Virus record (IMG/VR): IMGVR_UViG_3300010354_000110
Coordinates: 1-56,541 of that record
Length of the DNA stretch: 56,541 nt
Strand: one strand, 5' to 3'
Origin: a virus
Numbering within the stretch: position 1 is the stretch's first letter; every line of letters starts with the position of its first letter. A program made the translations under genes and the position numbers. Below, piece by piece: positions 1 through 9,397 of the stretch. The notes under the pieces were generated by a model. That model saw nothing but the letters and a program-made list of their open reading frames with translations, did no database searches and was not told the DNA's origin.

Positions 1-1
1 A

Positions 2-112
2 GCTGCAGAGTGGATTCTTGAGTTGCAGAAGATTATTCGTGTGATGTCAGACTACAGTCTGAAGGCAGAGCGGCAAATCAAAAACCTGCGGAAAAAGGTT
101 GCTGCGAAGTAG
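2..112 (+). CDS. C-terminal end of a truncated gene, function unknown
   Basis: An open frame runs in from the window edge and stops at 110-112. The 36 visible residues are helical and charged (ends KNLRKKVAAK), as in a coiled-coil tail of a structural or DNA-binding protein. The start and fold lie outside the window, so no function can be given. Confidence 0.6.
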   Translation, partial: AAEWILELQKIIRVMSDYSLKAERQIKNLRKKVAAK

Positions 113-442
113 ACACTGGAATACCTTACTGGTGGTGGTGCGATAGCCGACAGCGAGCATTCGTCTTGTCAGTGTGTAGCTAACTAGTACGTTGTGGCTG
201 AGCGTGAGTTGGGGCATGGTCCAATCTTTCCTGTCTGACCTCTCGGACAGTCAATCGGCCAAGAGAGGTTCTGAACACATGGGGTGTAAAATGCAGATCA
301 TGACATACTGCGGGTCTATGCTGGATGTGAGTATAGAAGATGTGACTACAGCATCTAGACTGTACAACTTGGGGGTTGTAGGCAGTCCTGTTGATGGTTT
401 TTTCTCGACTCTAATCCAAGTCCTTCTTCACGGATAACACAA
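113..442 (+). other. Gene-poor gap with hairpins
   Basis: I support no gene here. An 81-codon frame at 192-437 has no convincing ribosome site and an unprotein-like composition. What can be seen is RNA-like structure: an imperfect long hairpin with arms GTCTA (314-318) and TAGAC (356-360), a second hairpin ACAAC/GTTGT at about 363-378, and a T-rich run near 396. It may be a 5' leader or small RNA upstream of the gene at 443. Confidence 0.35.
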
Positions 443-766
443 ATGACCAAAGACAAACTTAAAAAACTGATGGACTCTGGTGTATTGCAGGCGGCTCTGG
501 AAGACAAGCCGCTGCAGTATCGAGTTGATGCTGATAGTGGATGGTTTGATTTAGCAGGGTTCCCCGATCTCGATAGTGATGTTGAGTTCAGGGTACGCCC
601 TCAATTATACAGACCACGAGTAGTTCGCTACGGCGATTATACTGAACAGGAAAAGGAAAAGATCGGTACCTTTATAATTGTGCGTAAAGATGGTACCTGT
701 TATGAGGACTACTATAGAGACTGGACCATCCATGAGGACGCTACTGTTTTGATTATGCGAGATTAA
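443..766 (+). CDS. Hypothetical protein, 107 aa
   Basis: Small acidic protein, first clear gene of the rightward block. No family recognised. It contains two Trp- and Tyr-rich segments typical of small beta-rich phage accessory proteins. It is followed after 2 nt by the next gene, so the two are probably co-translated. There is no good Shine-Dalgarno site upstream of the ATG, which leaves the start somewhat open. Confidence 0.7.
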   Translation: MTKDKLKKLMDSGVLQAALEDKPLQYRVDADSGWFDLAGFPDLDSDVEFRVRPQLYRPRVVRYGDYTEQEKEKIGTFIIVRKDGTCYEDYYRDWTIHEDATVLIMRD

Positions 767-768
767 AC

Positions 769-951
769 ATGCTTACTGAACCGATCATTAGCGAAGGTAT
801 TCGCTCTGACCACAGGACTAATAAACTCGACAGAGAAATCCAGCGACTTCTAAAGAAAGAGGTGCTGGACGATGCCGATCGGTTTACTTGGTTCTATCTA
901 ACTTCTCAACAGGAAAGCCATGACCAGTTCAACGGAGCCAGGTTCGACTAG
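769..951 (+). CDS. Hypothetical protein, 60 aa
   Basis: Small charged protein in the reading direction of the block, packed between neighbours (2 nt after the previous gene, 32-nt overlap with the next). No recognisable motif. The dense packing supports it as a gene, but its function is unknown. Confidence 0.55.
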   Translation: MLTEPIISEGIRSDHRTNKLDREIQRLLKKEVLDDADRFTWFYLTSQQESHDQFNGARFD

Positions 952-1378
952 TCGCTCTATCGATGAGCCTATCAAACTGCTGATGGCTGGCATGCTAAGG
1001 AATGCCTCAGACGACATCGATAAGTTCATTGCTAATTCAGATCGCGACTATTTTGCAAACACAAATCTGTCGAACAAACATGTCAGAGAATATCTAATCC
1101 CTGTTGTGTGCGTTATTGAGTGGCTAGCATCTGCTGATGACGCTTCAGCAACACTTATAACATTCAACAACGCCTGTGAGATGCTAGGGCTGTGCCCAGA
1201 AGCTACACAGGAACTGTTCCTCAAAAAGATCAGGGGCATATCAAATGCCGGACGTTCTGCAATCCGTCGCTACGTATCAGGAATTCTTTCAGACGATAAG
1301 CAGTTCAGGCAGTATCGTCTCTTTAGTCGGGGGCCGGGTAAAAATCCCTATCGCAGACATTGCGGCAAGCCTAAGTAA
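920..1378 (+). CDS. Hypothetical protein, 152 aa
   Basis: Mostly helical protein of unknown family. Its 3' end overlaps the HD-hydrolase gene by 134 nt in another frame, an unusually long overlap for this genome. The overlapped C-terminus (residues about 108-152) is rich in Arg and Lys and looks less constrained than the rest, so a stop codon may have been lost here. Confidence 0.65.
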   Translation: MTSSTEPGSTSRSIDEPIKLLMAGMLRNASDDIDKFIANSDRDYFANTNLSNKHVREYLIPVVCVIEWLASADDASATLITFNNACEMLGLCPEATQELFLKKIRGISNAGRSAIRRYVSGILSDDKQFRQYRLFSRGPGKNPYRRHCGKPK

Positions 1379-1832
1379 CATCAATCGCTTCAATGGGCAT
1401 ATGGGTCAGTACTCGGTTGCCCAGCATTCATGCCTAGTATGCGATTTACTAGGTGGTAGTTATACAGGACTGATGCACGACTCGTGGGAGAGTGTCATTG
1501 GTGATGTAGCGACTCCTGTTAAGAATGCACTCAATCTGCTAGGCAATGGGATTTGGCGTGAGTTTGAGAACAGCATGGCTAAACGGTTCGCTAATAACTG
1601 GCGATTTTGTTTTCCACTGCCTCAGGCTGTACATGATGCAGACCGTACGGCACTGAGGATCGAGGTTGCATCTCTTGCATCTAATGAGATGAAGACATCG
1701 TTGCGTAAGGCTGGGATCGAGCCGCTTTATGATCTTGAATGGATCATCCAGGAAGTATGGACTCCTGATAGGTCCTTTACTGAATTCATGAATCGCTACC
1801 AAACATATGGACCTACCGGGAGAGAAATTTAA
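1245..1832 (+). CDS. HD-domain phosphohydrolase (YfbR-like)
   Basis: Predicted metal-dependent HD hydrolase; relatives dephosphorylate deoxynucleoside monophosphates. Visible motifs are RFNGHMGQYSVAQHS at residues 48-62 (H52, H61) and LMHDSWESVIGD from about 76, with the H78-D79 pair. The N-terminal GGRVKIPIADIA segment is typical of the family, which supports the ATG at 1245 despite the long overlap with the preceding gene. Together with dNMP kinase, ThyX and MazG it belongs to a nucleotide-pool set. The stop overlaps the methyltransferase start (TAATG). Confidence 0.82.
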   Translation: MPDVLQSVATYQEFFQTISSSGSIVSLVGGRVKIPIADIAASLSNINRFNGHMGQYSVAQHSCLVCDLLGGSYTGLMHDSWESVIGDVATPVKNALNLLGNGIWREFENSMAKRFANNWRFCFPLPQAVHDADRTALRIEVASLASNEMKTSLRKAGIEPLYDLEWIIQEVWTPDRSFTEFMNRYQTYGPTGREI

Positions 1833-2572
1833 TGATCGAACTATACAACGCCGACTGCTTGATTAAGCTGGCAGACATCCCAGATGCTTCGGTTGATATG
1901 GTTCTTGCTGATCCTCCTTATGGTACAACGGCTTGTAAGTGGGACTCGGTGATACCATTTGAACCGATGTGGTCTCATTTGAAGCGGATTACTAAACCGA
2001 ACTCAGCAATCGTGATGACGGCTAGTCAGCCGTTCACTTCCGCACTGATTATGAGCAACGCGGGGATGTTTAAGTATTGCTGGGTGTGGGAAAAGGAGCA
2101 GGGAAGTATGCCGATGAATGCACCTTACCAGCCAATCAAGGTTCATGAGGATATTGTGGTCTTTAGTCACGCTGCCGCCACCTTTTCTAAGAGGGGCAGT
2201 ATGAGTTACTACCCGCAAAAAGAAGTCGGAAGGCCATACAAGGCAACTCAACGTAAATCAGGCAATATTGTATTCCACAGTGACCCTTCTGGAGACCATT
2301 TTAAGGACAACAGTGGTGACAGATACCCCAGGTCTGTAATCAGGCACAACACGCAACGCGGTTTACACCCCACCCAAAAACCTGTCGACCTTATGGAGTA
2401 TCTAATCAAGACTTACACCAACGAAGGGGCTATAGTCCTTGATTTCACTATGGGTAGTGGAACAACTGGCGTAGCTTGCAAGCGTCTTGGTCGCTCATTC
2501 ATAGGGATTGAGAAGGATGAGAAGTATTTTGCAATCGCGAAGGAAAGGATCGACAATGCAGTCTGTGATTGA
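1832..2572 (+). CDS. DNA methyltransferase, N6-adenine or N4-cytosine, beta class
   Basis: The catalytic motif DPPY is at residues 27-30 and the SAM-binding motif DFTMGSGTTG near 204-213. Catalytic-before-SAM order is that of beta-class amino-methyltransferases, and the HPTQKP segment just before the SAM motif is also typical. It modifies an exocyclic amino group in a specific DNA sequence, probably to protect phage DNA from host restriction. No partner nuclease is adjacent, so it is likely an orphan. The recognition sequence cannot be read from the protein. Confidence 0.9.
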   Translation: MIELYNADCLIKLADIPDASVDMVLADPPYGTTACKWDSVIPFEPMWSHLKRITKPNSAIVMTASQPFTSALIMSNAGMFKYCWVWEKEQGSMPMNAPYQPIKVHEDIVVFSHAAATFSKRGSMSYYPQKEVGRPYKATQRKSGNIVFHSDPSGDHFKDNSGDRYPRSVIRHNTQRGLHPTQKPVDLMEYLIKTYTNEGAIVLDFTMGSGTTGVACKRLGRSFIGIEKDEKYFAIAKERIDNAVCD

Positions 2573-3197
2573 TCTAGTAGCAATTCATGGCAAATTAGGA
2601 ACCGGCAAGGACACACTGGCCTCATTCCTTACTGACCACACACCATACAGTTTTGCTGATCCCTTGCGTAAGGGCTTGCTGGCCCTGAATCCGCTTGTTG
2701 ATACAGGAGATGAGCCGGAGTGGTTGCAGCACTTAGTTCACCGACATGGATGGGACGAAGCTAAGAAAATTCCGGATGTCAGACGGCTGATGCAGGTCTA
2801 TGGTACAGAGGCTGGTCGAGACATTCACGGTCAGGATTGCTGGGTAAATATTGCTGAGCGGTTTGTTGACACCAATCAGCGGGTTGTAATTAGGGATGTG
2901 CGATTTCACAATGAGATCGATGCAATCTATAGTTGGGAGTTCACCAAGCCCAAACTAAAGAGCCGTGTGGTCACTGTTAAGATTGTCGGTGAGTCTCGTA
3001 GAACTCACGAGCAGTCTGCTACTAAACACGCAAGTGAGGATGGACTAGCCGATTACCTGTTCGATTATATCCTCTTCAATGATGGTACAATCGATGATCT
3101 ACGGTGGGCTGCGTGCTACATTGTGGAGCGTAAACCACCTAAGAAACAGATGAAACTGATCTGTCACTCACGCACTATTTCCGAGGTTGTTGAATGA
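2556..3197 (+). CDS. Deoxynucleoside monophosphate kinase
   Basis: P-loop kinase with GKLGTGKDT at residues 12-20, resembling phage dNMP kinases that phosphorylate dNMPs toward dNTP supply for replication. The start at 2556 was chosen because AAAGGATCGACA precedes ATG and conserved sequence begins at once (MQSVIDLVAIHG). An RDVRFHNE segment in the middle fits the family. It overlaps the methyltransferase end by 17 nt and the next gene by 4 nt (ATGA). Confidence 0.8.
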   Translation: MQSVIDLVAIHGKLGTGKDTLASFLTDHTPYSFADPLRKGLLALNPLVDTGDEPEWLQHLVHRHGWDEAKKIPDVRRLMQVYGTEAGRDIHGQDCWVNIAERFVDTNQRVVIRDVRFHNEIDAIYSWEFTKPKLKSRVVTVKIVGESRRTHEQSATKHASEDGLADYLFDYILFNDGTIDDLRWAACYIVERKPPKKQMKLICHSRTISEVVE

Positions 3198-4321
3198 CTC
3201 TTCATGAAGCAGTAGAAAAGTACGGCAGTAAGCGAGCTGCGGCAAAAGAACTGGGGATTCCATGGACCACGTTTAGGCGGCAATACAAGCAGGAAGTCAG
3301 CACTTCTGAGGTGGTTAATCAGCCTACAAACGAACTAGATGCTGCTGTACTTGCTGCTGGTTTTGATCTGGGAGACATTACCGGTGCATGGTTGAAATCA
3401 AAGACCGGCACAGTGCAGGTCAAGAAGAGGCGAAGTACAGAACCGAAGCAGTTGGGGGAGCACCTACAACATTACCTCAAAACCAGCCGCTCCCATGTGG
3501 TCCGTGGGACAGAGACTGTCTCAGAAAACTGCATGCTTGTTATCGGTCTCCATGATTTTCATCTGGGAAAATTGACATGGGATGTTGAGGTTGGGGAGGA
3601 TTACGATCTGGAGATTGCTTCGGCGGTCTACCGTCAGGCGGTTTCTGATACGTTGGGGTTCTTTGGGTCACCTTCAATAAATCGCATTGTGTTGCCGATT
3701 GGTAGTGATTTCTTTCATAGCAACAACTTCAAGAGTGAGACAGACTCCGGAACAAAGCTAGACTCAACAGACGACCGGATGTCTAAGGTGTTTGATTGTG
3801 GTGTAGCGGCTGTTGTGTCTGCAATTGATGATTGCGTGCAGATTGCTGATGTTCAGGTTGTCTGGATTCCTGGAAACCATGACCGTGAGAGTTCGTGGTA
3901 CTTGTCTCAGGTGCTGAGGCATCGCTATGAAGGAAATCCATATGTGACTATTGACCACAAGGACACTCCGAGAAAGTACGTTCGGTATGGCGATTCTTTG
4001 ATTGGGCTGACACACAAACCAAACAAACGATTGCCGCTTACAATGAGTATTGAGGCTGCTAAAGATTGGTCAGAAGTTCATACTAGGGAGTGGCTCGTGG
4101 GGCACTACCATACCCGGAGGGAAGAACGCTACATGGCCGCTAATGAAGAACTAGGCGTTGTTCAGCGTACTCTAGCAAGTCTGAGTACCTGTGACTCTTG
4201 GCATAACGAGAATATGTTCATTAACAACCTTCGTGCTGCTGAGTCGTTTCTGTACAGTTTTGATACTGGCTATGCTGGATCACGAATTGCGAAAGTGAGG
4301 AACGAATGGGGGCTGTTGTAG
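3194..4321 (+). CDS. Calcineurin-like metallophosphoesterase with N-terminal helix-turn-helix
   Basis: Residues 1-30 form a putative DNA-binding HTH (SKRAAAKELGIPWTTFRR). The metallophosphoesterase core then shows GLHDFHLGK (D121, H123), GSDFFHSN, PGNHD near 224, THKP and GHYHT. These motifs bind two metal ions and are used to hydrolyse phosphodiester or phosphomonoester bonds. The HTH suggests a DNA substrate or target. An endonuclease gene overlaps its 3' end by 16 nt. Confidence 0.85.
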   Translation: MTLHEAVEKYGSKRAAAKELGIPWTTFRRQYKQEVSTSEVVNQPTNELDAAVLAAGFDLGDITGAWLKSKTGTVQVKKRRSTEPKQLGEHLQHYLKTSRSHVVRGTETVSENCMLVIGLHDFHLGKLTWDVEVGEDYDLEIASAVYRQAVSDTLGFFGSPSINRIVLPIGSDFFHSNNFKSETDSGTKLDSTDDRMSKVFDCGVAAVVSAIDDCVQIADVQVVWIPGNHDRESSWYLSQVLRHRYEGNPYVTIDHKDTPRKYVRYGDSLIGLTHKPNKRLPLTMSIEAAKDWSEVHTREWLVGHYHTRREERYMAANEELGVVQRTLASLSTCDSWHNENMFINNLRAAESFLYSFDTGYAGSRIAKVRNEWGLL

Positions 4322-4923
4322 ATTTGTTAGGGAGGCGGTTTGGCAGGCTGCTTGTTGTGGGTAGGGCTGAAAACAATAAGCACAATAAAGCCTGCTGGAC
4401 ATGCCTGTGTGATTGTGGTAGTACTACTGCAGTGGTTGGCGACTATCTTATAAAGGGGGATACGGCATCCTGCGGCTGTTTGTGGAAAGAGCGGGTTACC
4501 AAGCACGGTAAGTCTTATTCTCCTGAGTATGAGGTTTGGAAGAATATGATCCGGAGATGCACTAACCCTAACGCACAGGATTATCCCAACTATGGTGGTC
4601 GTGGCATAACCGTGTGCGAAGATTGGCTGAAGCTTGAGAACTTTTGCCGAGACATGGGACCTAGGCCAACAAGGTTGCATAGTTTAGAACGATCCGACAA
4701 CGACAAAGGTTACTGCAAAGAAAACTGTCGATGGGCAACTAAGAAAGAACAGAATAACAACAGGAGAAGTAGTCGTGTATTCACCTACAACGGTAAAACA
4801 CAGTCCTTGCAGTCCTGGGCTGATGCTCTTGAAATTTCTGTTAGTACTTTGTGGAGTAGGGTTAAGAATGGGTGGGACATCTCCAGAGTTTTGACAGAAC
4901 CTGTAAGTAACCCAAGAAAGTGA
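4306..4923 (+). CDS. HNH/AP2-like homing endonuclease family protein 1
   Basis: One of seven related free-standing genes in this window. The N-terminus has the FGRLLVV strand and a zinc-ribbon-like CDCG...SCGC pair. A central YGGRGITVCEDWL block follows, then an HNH-like ENCRWAT segment, and a C-terminal helical DNA-binding repeat (QSWADALEISVSTLWSRVKNGW). Members are mobile DNA-cleaving enzymes that spread by inserting between phage genes. This copy sits between the phosphoesterase and terminase genes, overlaps the former by 16 nt and has no TGTGGTC/GACCACA motif. Confidence 0.85.
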   Translation: MGAVVDLLGRRFGRLLVVGRAENNKHNKACWTCLCDCGSTTAVVGDYLIKGDTASCGCLWKERVTKHGKSYSPEYEVWKNMIRRCTNPNAQDYPNYGGRGITVCEDWLKLENFCRDMGPRPTRLHSLERSDNDKGYCKENCRWATKKEQNNNRRSSRVFTYNGKTQSLQSWADALEISVSTLWSRVKNGWDISRVLTEPVSNPRK

Positions 4924-4930
4924 GGTCTTA

Positions 4931-5620
4931 ATGGCAGACAATAAAGAACCTGACGACTATACTGGAACAACTAGTGCCGACGAGCGGCAGAGAGTGGCAG
5001 AAATAGTACGAAATGGACTAGCACAATGTTATCGCCGTGAGACTATTATCAGGCAGATTATTGAGTACTGTCCAAGACTCAGTCGTGCAGTTGCGAACGG
5101 CTGGATTAGTCGTATTCTCAAAGGCATTGCTAAGTCCGATGCACGCCTGATGACAGATGCGAATATCAACCGTGGTCTGTACATGCTCAGGCTTGAGCAG
5201 GCGTACGCACTGGCGGTTGAGCGGGGCGACATCAAACTTGCTCTTGCTGCCGCATCTGCATTGGCTGAGGCACAGGGCATTAAGTCTTCTGGTAATTCTC
5301 CTGCTAGTCGCAAACTTGTTCAGAACAATGTAGACAAGTCTACTACAAACATTCTCCATGTAACTCCAGAAGGTTTGGAGGACCTGAATGAACTGTCCGA
5401 AGCACAGATCAGACAGGCACTCAATCGTAAAGAAGTCACACCAAAGCAGGCAGAAGCCCTTGTGGCAGCATCAAACGGAGACTACAGCCTACTGGAACAA
5501 GCTGAGGAAGAAGAACCAGAAGTAATCGAAGACCCTCAGGCATACGAAGGGGTTGAAGATAGTAGCGTAGGCTATCCTAGTTACATGTACATGGACGATC
5601 CACTGGAAGAGGAGGGGTAA
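4931..5620 (+). CDS. Terminase small subunit (inferred)
   Basis: 229 aa, ending with a stop that overlaps the large terminase start (TAATG), the classic position for the small subunit that recognises packaging sites on phage DNA. The N-terminal half is helical with an HTH-like stretch (residues about 28-60: RETIIRQIIEYCPRLSRAV). The C-terminal third is very acidic, as in many small terminases. The assignment rests on position, size and helix content. Confidence 0.7.
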   Translation: MADNKEPDDYTGTTSADERQRVAEIVRNGLAQCYRRETIIRQIIEYCPRLSRAVANGWISRILKGIAKSDARLMTDANINRGLYMLRLEQAYALAVERGDIKLALAAASALAEAQGIKSSGNSPASRKLVQNNVDKSTTNILHVTPEGLEDLNELSEAQIRQALNRKEVTPKQAEALVAASNGDYSLLEQAEEEEPEVIEDPQAYEGVEDSSVGYPSYMYMDDPLEEEG

Positions 5621-7122
5621 TGGCGAATCCTGACAGACTCACATTAGAACTCTATCGCAGATCGCCCGATGCATTCCGAGCCGACACGATTGTAGATACC
5701 AATCTCAATCGTGCTCGGCTTGGTGACATTATGACACCCGTACAGCAGCAAGACTTCACAGCACGCAATCCAACAATGCTCTGGGTTGCTCAGGTTCCGC
5801 TATTCCAGAAGGGTAAGCCTCCGCAGGATAGAGAGCGACCACAGGTCAGGCGGTTCTATAGTCAACGCTCTCGCGGTTACTCGAAGACATCTGACATTGC
5901 ACTTGACCTGCTGTGGCTGTTGATCTTCAGCAACTACCGTTTAGATGGTCAGATTGCGGCAGAAGATTTTGACCAAGCCGCACTGACTCTCAAGCAGGCT
6001 GCTAAGATCATTGATGCTAATCAGTGGATGGGCAACTTTCTTGAAATCCAGAAGAAAGCTATTATCAACCCAGCTACTAAAGGACAGTTCATCTGTCACA
6101 CCAGCGATGTGGCATCCTCGTTCGGCCAAACACCAGATGTGGTCTTTGCTGATGAGTGGTCACACTGGTCTGATGAGGAGTGGTGGTCGTCTATTTATTC
6201 TTCGTTCGGAAAAAAGAACAAGATGATGATTGTGGGCTGCAACGCCTGCAAGACTGATTCATGGCAGATTGAACTCAGAGAAGGGTTCATTAAGGACCCT
6301 CTCTGGTACACATCGATTCCCAAAGGTCCTGCACCTTGGTTCAGTGCCGAAGACCTTAACTCACAGAGATTGGCTATTCCTTACCTGGAATATCTGCGGC
6401 TGTGGGAGAATGTTGACTCAGCCTCTAGTGGCAAGTTCATTGAGAAGCAGTTTGTAGAGAAGTGTCGAGACGCCACACTGTTCAGACATGACTCAGGATC
6501 AGAGCACATTCCAACCTATGTGGTCAGTATTGACTATGCTGAGCGTAACGACCGAACTGCTATCACCGTCGGTCATCTCTACGACGGCACGTTCATCATT
6601 GACCGTATGGATGTGATTGATCCGGTGCTTAGAGAGAACGGAACAATCCTTGTTTCTGAAGTGCTAACTATTCTGGATGAGATTGATCGGGAATTTGGTC
6701 AGCATTCTGAACTGATCTTTATCTTTGATCGCCACCAGATGGCGCACGCGATTCAGGTGCTGCGTGCAGCAGGTAAGACAGTCGAGGAGTTTGAGTTCAA
6801 ATCGGGCATCGGCAATCACCAATGTGCCGTTCTGCTTCAGCAATACCTTATGGAAGGTAAAGTGAAGTGGTACCCAGGCTGCGGCGAGATTTACGATGAG
6901 AACGGCGATGTCTGGACTCCTCGTGGAGTTGACGATAACCTTGAAACAGAGTTAGAGTCGCTGCTGGTAAAGGGTAACTCTTCTCGTTGGAGATTCGATC
7001 ATACTAAGTCTGGTCATGATGACCGGTCTTTCACAGTGGCCGCTGCAATTAAGTACATCAACGACAGATTACTGGCAGAGGCTGAAACCGACTACTTTGA
7101 AAGTGAGGGATGGGATGTTTAA
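5620..7122 (+). CDS. terL: Terminase large subunit, ATPase and nuclease
   Basis: DNA-packaging motor. A variant Walker A is at residues 84-90 (SRGYSKT) and Walker B with catalytic acid at about 174-179 (VVFADE). The C-terminal RNase H-like nuclease shows VSIDYAERND near 303, an acidic IFIFDRHQ segment and a GHDDR segment near the end. It cuts concatemeric DNA and translocates it into the prohead through the portal. It follows the small subunit and precedes the portal by one gene, as in many phages. Length (500 aa) is normal. Confidence 0.93.
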   Translation: MANPDRLTLELYRRSPDAFRADTIVDTNLNRARLGDIMTPVQQQDFTARNPTMLWVAQVPLFQKGKPPQDRERPQVRRFYSQRSRGYSKTSDIALDLLWLLIFSNYRLDGQIAAEDFDQAALTLKQAAKIIDANQWMGNFLEIQKKAIINPATKGQFICHTSDVASSFGQTPDVVFADEWSHWSDEEWWSSIYSSFGKKNKMMIVGCNACKTDSWQIELREGFIKDPLWYTSIPKGPAPWFSAEDLNSQRLAIPYLEYLRLWENVDSASSGKFIEKQFVEKCRDATLFRHDSGSEHIPTYVVSIDYAERNDRTAITVGHLYDGTFIIDRMDVIDPVLRENGTILVSEVLTILDEIDREFGQHSELIFIFDRHQMAHAIQVLRAAGKTVEEFEFKSGIGNHQCAVLLQQYLMEGKVKWYPGCGEIYDENGDVWTPRGVDDNLETELESLLVKGNSSRWRFDHTKSGHDDRSFTVAAAIKYINDRLLAEAETDYFESEGWDV

Positions 7123-7876
7123 CTACCCGCCGTATAAACGGGGAGCGTTTATGCATGTCAATAAGGACCTGTCTATTGTTCCTTACTGGCTAGAATGCAA
7201 CGCTGCAGAAAAGGCATACAATCAGGCGAATAGTGCCTATCTTGCAGCAGAGGACCTATACTGCCGATCTCCTAAGGCAGCATGCAGCGAACTGAAAAAT
7301 AAGTTGCGTGAGCTAGTTACTCTCTCTGCTTCTAGTGTTAAGCCTGTAGATGTTTTTGAGATCGCAGAGAAAAAAGTTGAGCACGCTCTGACCACAGCGA
7401 GAGGTAATGTCGCCCTTTCCCAGAAGTATTTGGGGGAGGCTGCCATGGCTGTAGCCCCTATCTTTTTTACCTTTGACGAAGCGGCCTTTGATAAGATGGT
7501 TGCTGAGGTCTTTGGTAAAGATGATGCACTTGGAAAGACCCGCACAGAGGCTCTAAAGGCTCGCAATAAGGCTGGCTCAGAGTTCAAGGCTGCCATGCTT
7601 AAGTATGCCCCGTGTTTCTCTGATACCTCCTTTTTGACTGGCTGCGAGAAAGGCAGAGAATATCGTAGAGCCTACGAAGAGGCTACACGAGTGGTGTCTA
7701 CATGGCGAAACAGGGCAAAGCAGTTCGACACCCCAGTTACAATTGAGTGTCTGGCTATCCACACCCTGCCAGAAGACACGAATAAAGTGTGGGCAGAGGC
7801 GTATCGTGCCTTAGGTTTCGACTCGCTACAAAAGCGACCTACTTACCGTCCATTTCTGCATAAGGAGTTTGTATAA
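7115..7876 (+). CDS. Hypothetical helical protein between terminase and portal
   Basis: About 253 aa, rich in Ala, Lys and Glu, with long helical stretches suggesting coiled coils. The ATG at 7115 (after GAGGGATGGG) overlaps the terminase end; an alternative ATG at 7151 has a GGGGAG site. Its stop overlaps the portal start. The position between terL and portal suggests a packaging or head-assembly role, but no family is recognised. Confidence 0.75.
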   Translation: MFNYPPYKRGAFMHVNKDLSIVPYWLECNAAEKAYNQANSAYLAAEDLYCRSPKAACSELKNKLRELVTLSASSVKPVDVFEIAEKKVEHALTTARGNVALSQKYLGEAAMAVAPIFFTFDEAAFDKMVAEVFGKDDALGKTRTEALKARNKAGSEFKAAMLKYAPCFSDTSFLTGCEKGREYRRAYEEATRVVSTWRNRAKQFDTPVTIECLAIHTLPEDTNKVWAEAYRALGFDSLQKRPTYRPFLHKEFV

Positions 7877-9387
7877 TGGCTGATTCTGTAATTGCTGAGC
7901 AGTGGCCTCAAGGACTTGCACTGACAGAAGAGAACATCAACAAGATGGCTCAAAACCATCATTTATATTTCGTAAGTGATTCATACGCTTTACCGATTCT
8001 GCCGGACTTAGATGCCGCTAGTTGGACTCAAATAACAGCAGGTACGCAATCGGCACCGGCCATTCTGCGTGAGCAACTACGCGAACTGGCTATCAATGTG
8101 CCATCTGCTACTCGTGTATTGAATCTGTATAAGATTTACACGATTGGTGGTGGTGCTACCGTTATGGTTCGACCTAGCGATCCTGAGTTGAAGATTGTCA
8201 ATCAGGTTACAAAACGTGCGACTAATAAACTCCGTAATCAACTACGCCGAAATAGTCTGCACTTAGGCTTCGGTGAGATGGCTCGTCGTCTGTATCGAGA
8301 TGGTGAGTTGTTTATCCGACGCATTCATAATGACGACGGTAGCTATGACTACCGCTTTGTCGATCCTGAGAACGTATGTGACCAGGACGGAAACGAGAAC
8401 GGCGGTATCATTACTGATCCGTACGACACAGTGACTGTTCTTGGATACATCCTGTGCAAACAGAAGTTCGATGAGCAAGGCAATCCGGACGGCTATGAGA
8501 AGTATGCTGAAGTCCTACCCGAAGACATGCTGCATATTGCACTCGATGTTGATTCCACAGTAAAGCGTGGCGTGAGTCGCTTGCTTGGTTGCAAGACAGC
8601 ACTTCAGAGATATCGCTCACTGATTCTCAATGAAGTGACGCTTCGTGAGCGTCAGTCGGCAATCGTGATGGTGCGTAAGGTTGCTGGTGGTTCTGGTGCT
8701 GCTCGTAGTGTTCTTGATGCAGCTAAGACTCAGGTCAGTGAGCCTGTCGATGCTTATTCAGGGCAGGAACGCTATCGTGCTGGAACTGTAGCGACCACAA
8801 CCAAGGGTGTTGAGATCACATTCTCGCATCCCGACAACAACTTTAGCGATGCAGGCCCCCTGTTCTCGCTCCTTGATCGTGAAGTTGCTAAGGTCACTGG
8901 CTTCACCTTTGAGCAGATTTCCTGTAACACGACCGAAGGTTCGTTGGCGACTGCGATGGTTGCTGAAGGACCTACCTTCCAGATGATTGCAGAAGAACGG
9001 AACTTCCTGACTGCTCGGCTGGAGAAGTACTTCCTGTGGCTCCTGGAAGACTTCGGGCTGAATGATGACTATGTGGTCGATATTGACTATCCGCCAATCG
9101 CCACAGTTGATAAACTGAAGGTCGCACAGGCGTGCAACATTGGAGTGATGGCGAAGGCTATGTCCATCAAGGAAATGTCTCGTCAGCTTGGTCTTGATCC
9201 TGAACAACAGCGGACAGAGGTTGAGGCAGATTCTGAACTGACGTTCATCAATCCGAACTATGGGAATCAGAATCCCGGTGCTGCTGCCAAGGCTACCAGC
9301 AGTCGAGGCAATGCTGCGGCGGGGGGCACAAACCAAAACAGTGTGTCGTTTGGTTCTGCTGATCCAGGAAAACAAGGAACCAGATAG
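7876..9387 (+). CDS. Portal protein
   Basis: 503-aa protein forming the dodecameric vertex through which DNA enters the head. Features match phage portals: an N-terminal region before residue 60, a mixed alpha/beta clip region with a VDPENVCDQDG segment, and a helical stem region with GFTFEQISCNTTEGSLATAM. The C-terminus is low-complexity (GAAAKATSSRGNAAAGG). The extreme C-terminus (GSADPGKQGTR) is echoed by the end of the adjacent endonuclease gene, suggesting the insertion altered the portal tail. Confidence 0.85.
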   Translation: MADSVIAEQWPQGLALTEENINKMAQNHHLYFVSDSYALPILPDLDAASWTQITAGTQSAPAILREQLRELAINVPSATRVLNLYKIYTIGGGATVMVRPSDPELKIVNQVTKRATNKLRNQLRRNSLHLGFGEMARRLYRDGELFIRRIHNDDGSYDYRFVDPENVCDQDGNENGGIITDPYDTVTVLGYILCKQKFDEQGNPDGYEKYAEVLPEDMLHIALDVDSTVKRGVSRLLGCKTALQRYRSLILNEVTLRERQSAIVMVRKVAGGSGAARSVLDAAKTQVSEPVDAYSGQERYRAGTVATTTKGVEITFSHPDNNFSDAGPLFSLLDREVAKVTGFTFEQISCNTTEGSLATAMVAEGPTFQMIAEERNFLTARLEKYFLWLLEDFGLNDDYVVDIDYPPIATVDKLKVAQACNIGVMAKAMSIKEMSRQLGLDPEQQRTEVEADSELTFINPNYGNQNPGAAAKATSSRGNAAAGGTNQNSVSFGSADPGKQGTR

Positions 9388-9397
9388 CGGGTGTTCT

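Noticed and set aside
192-437. 81-codon frame before the gene at 443
   Set aside because: No good ribosome site, and the region folds as hairpins; kept as unassigned.
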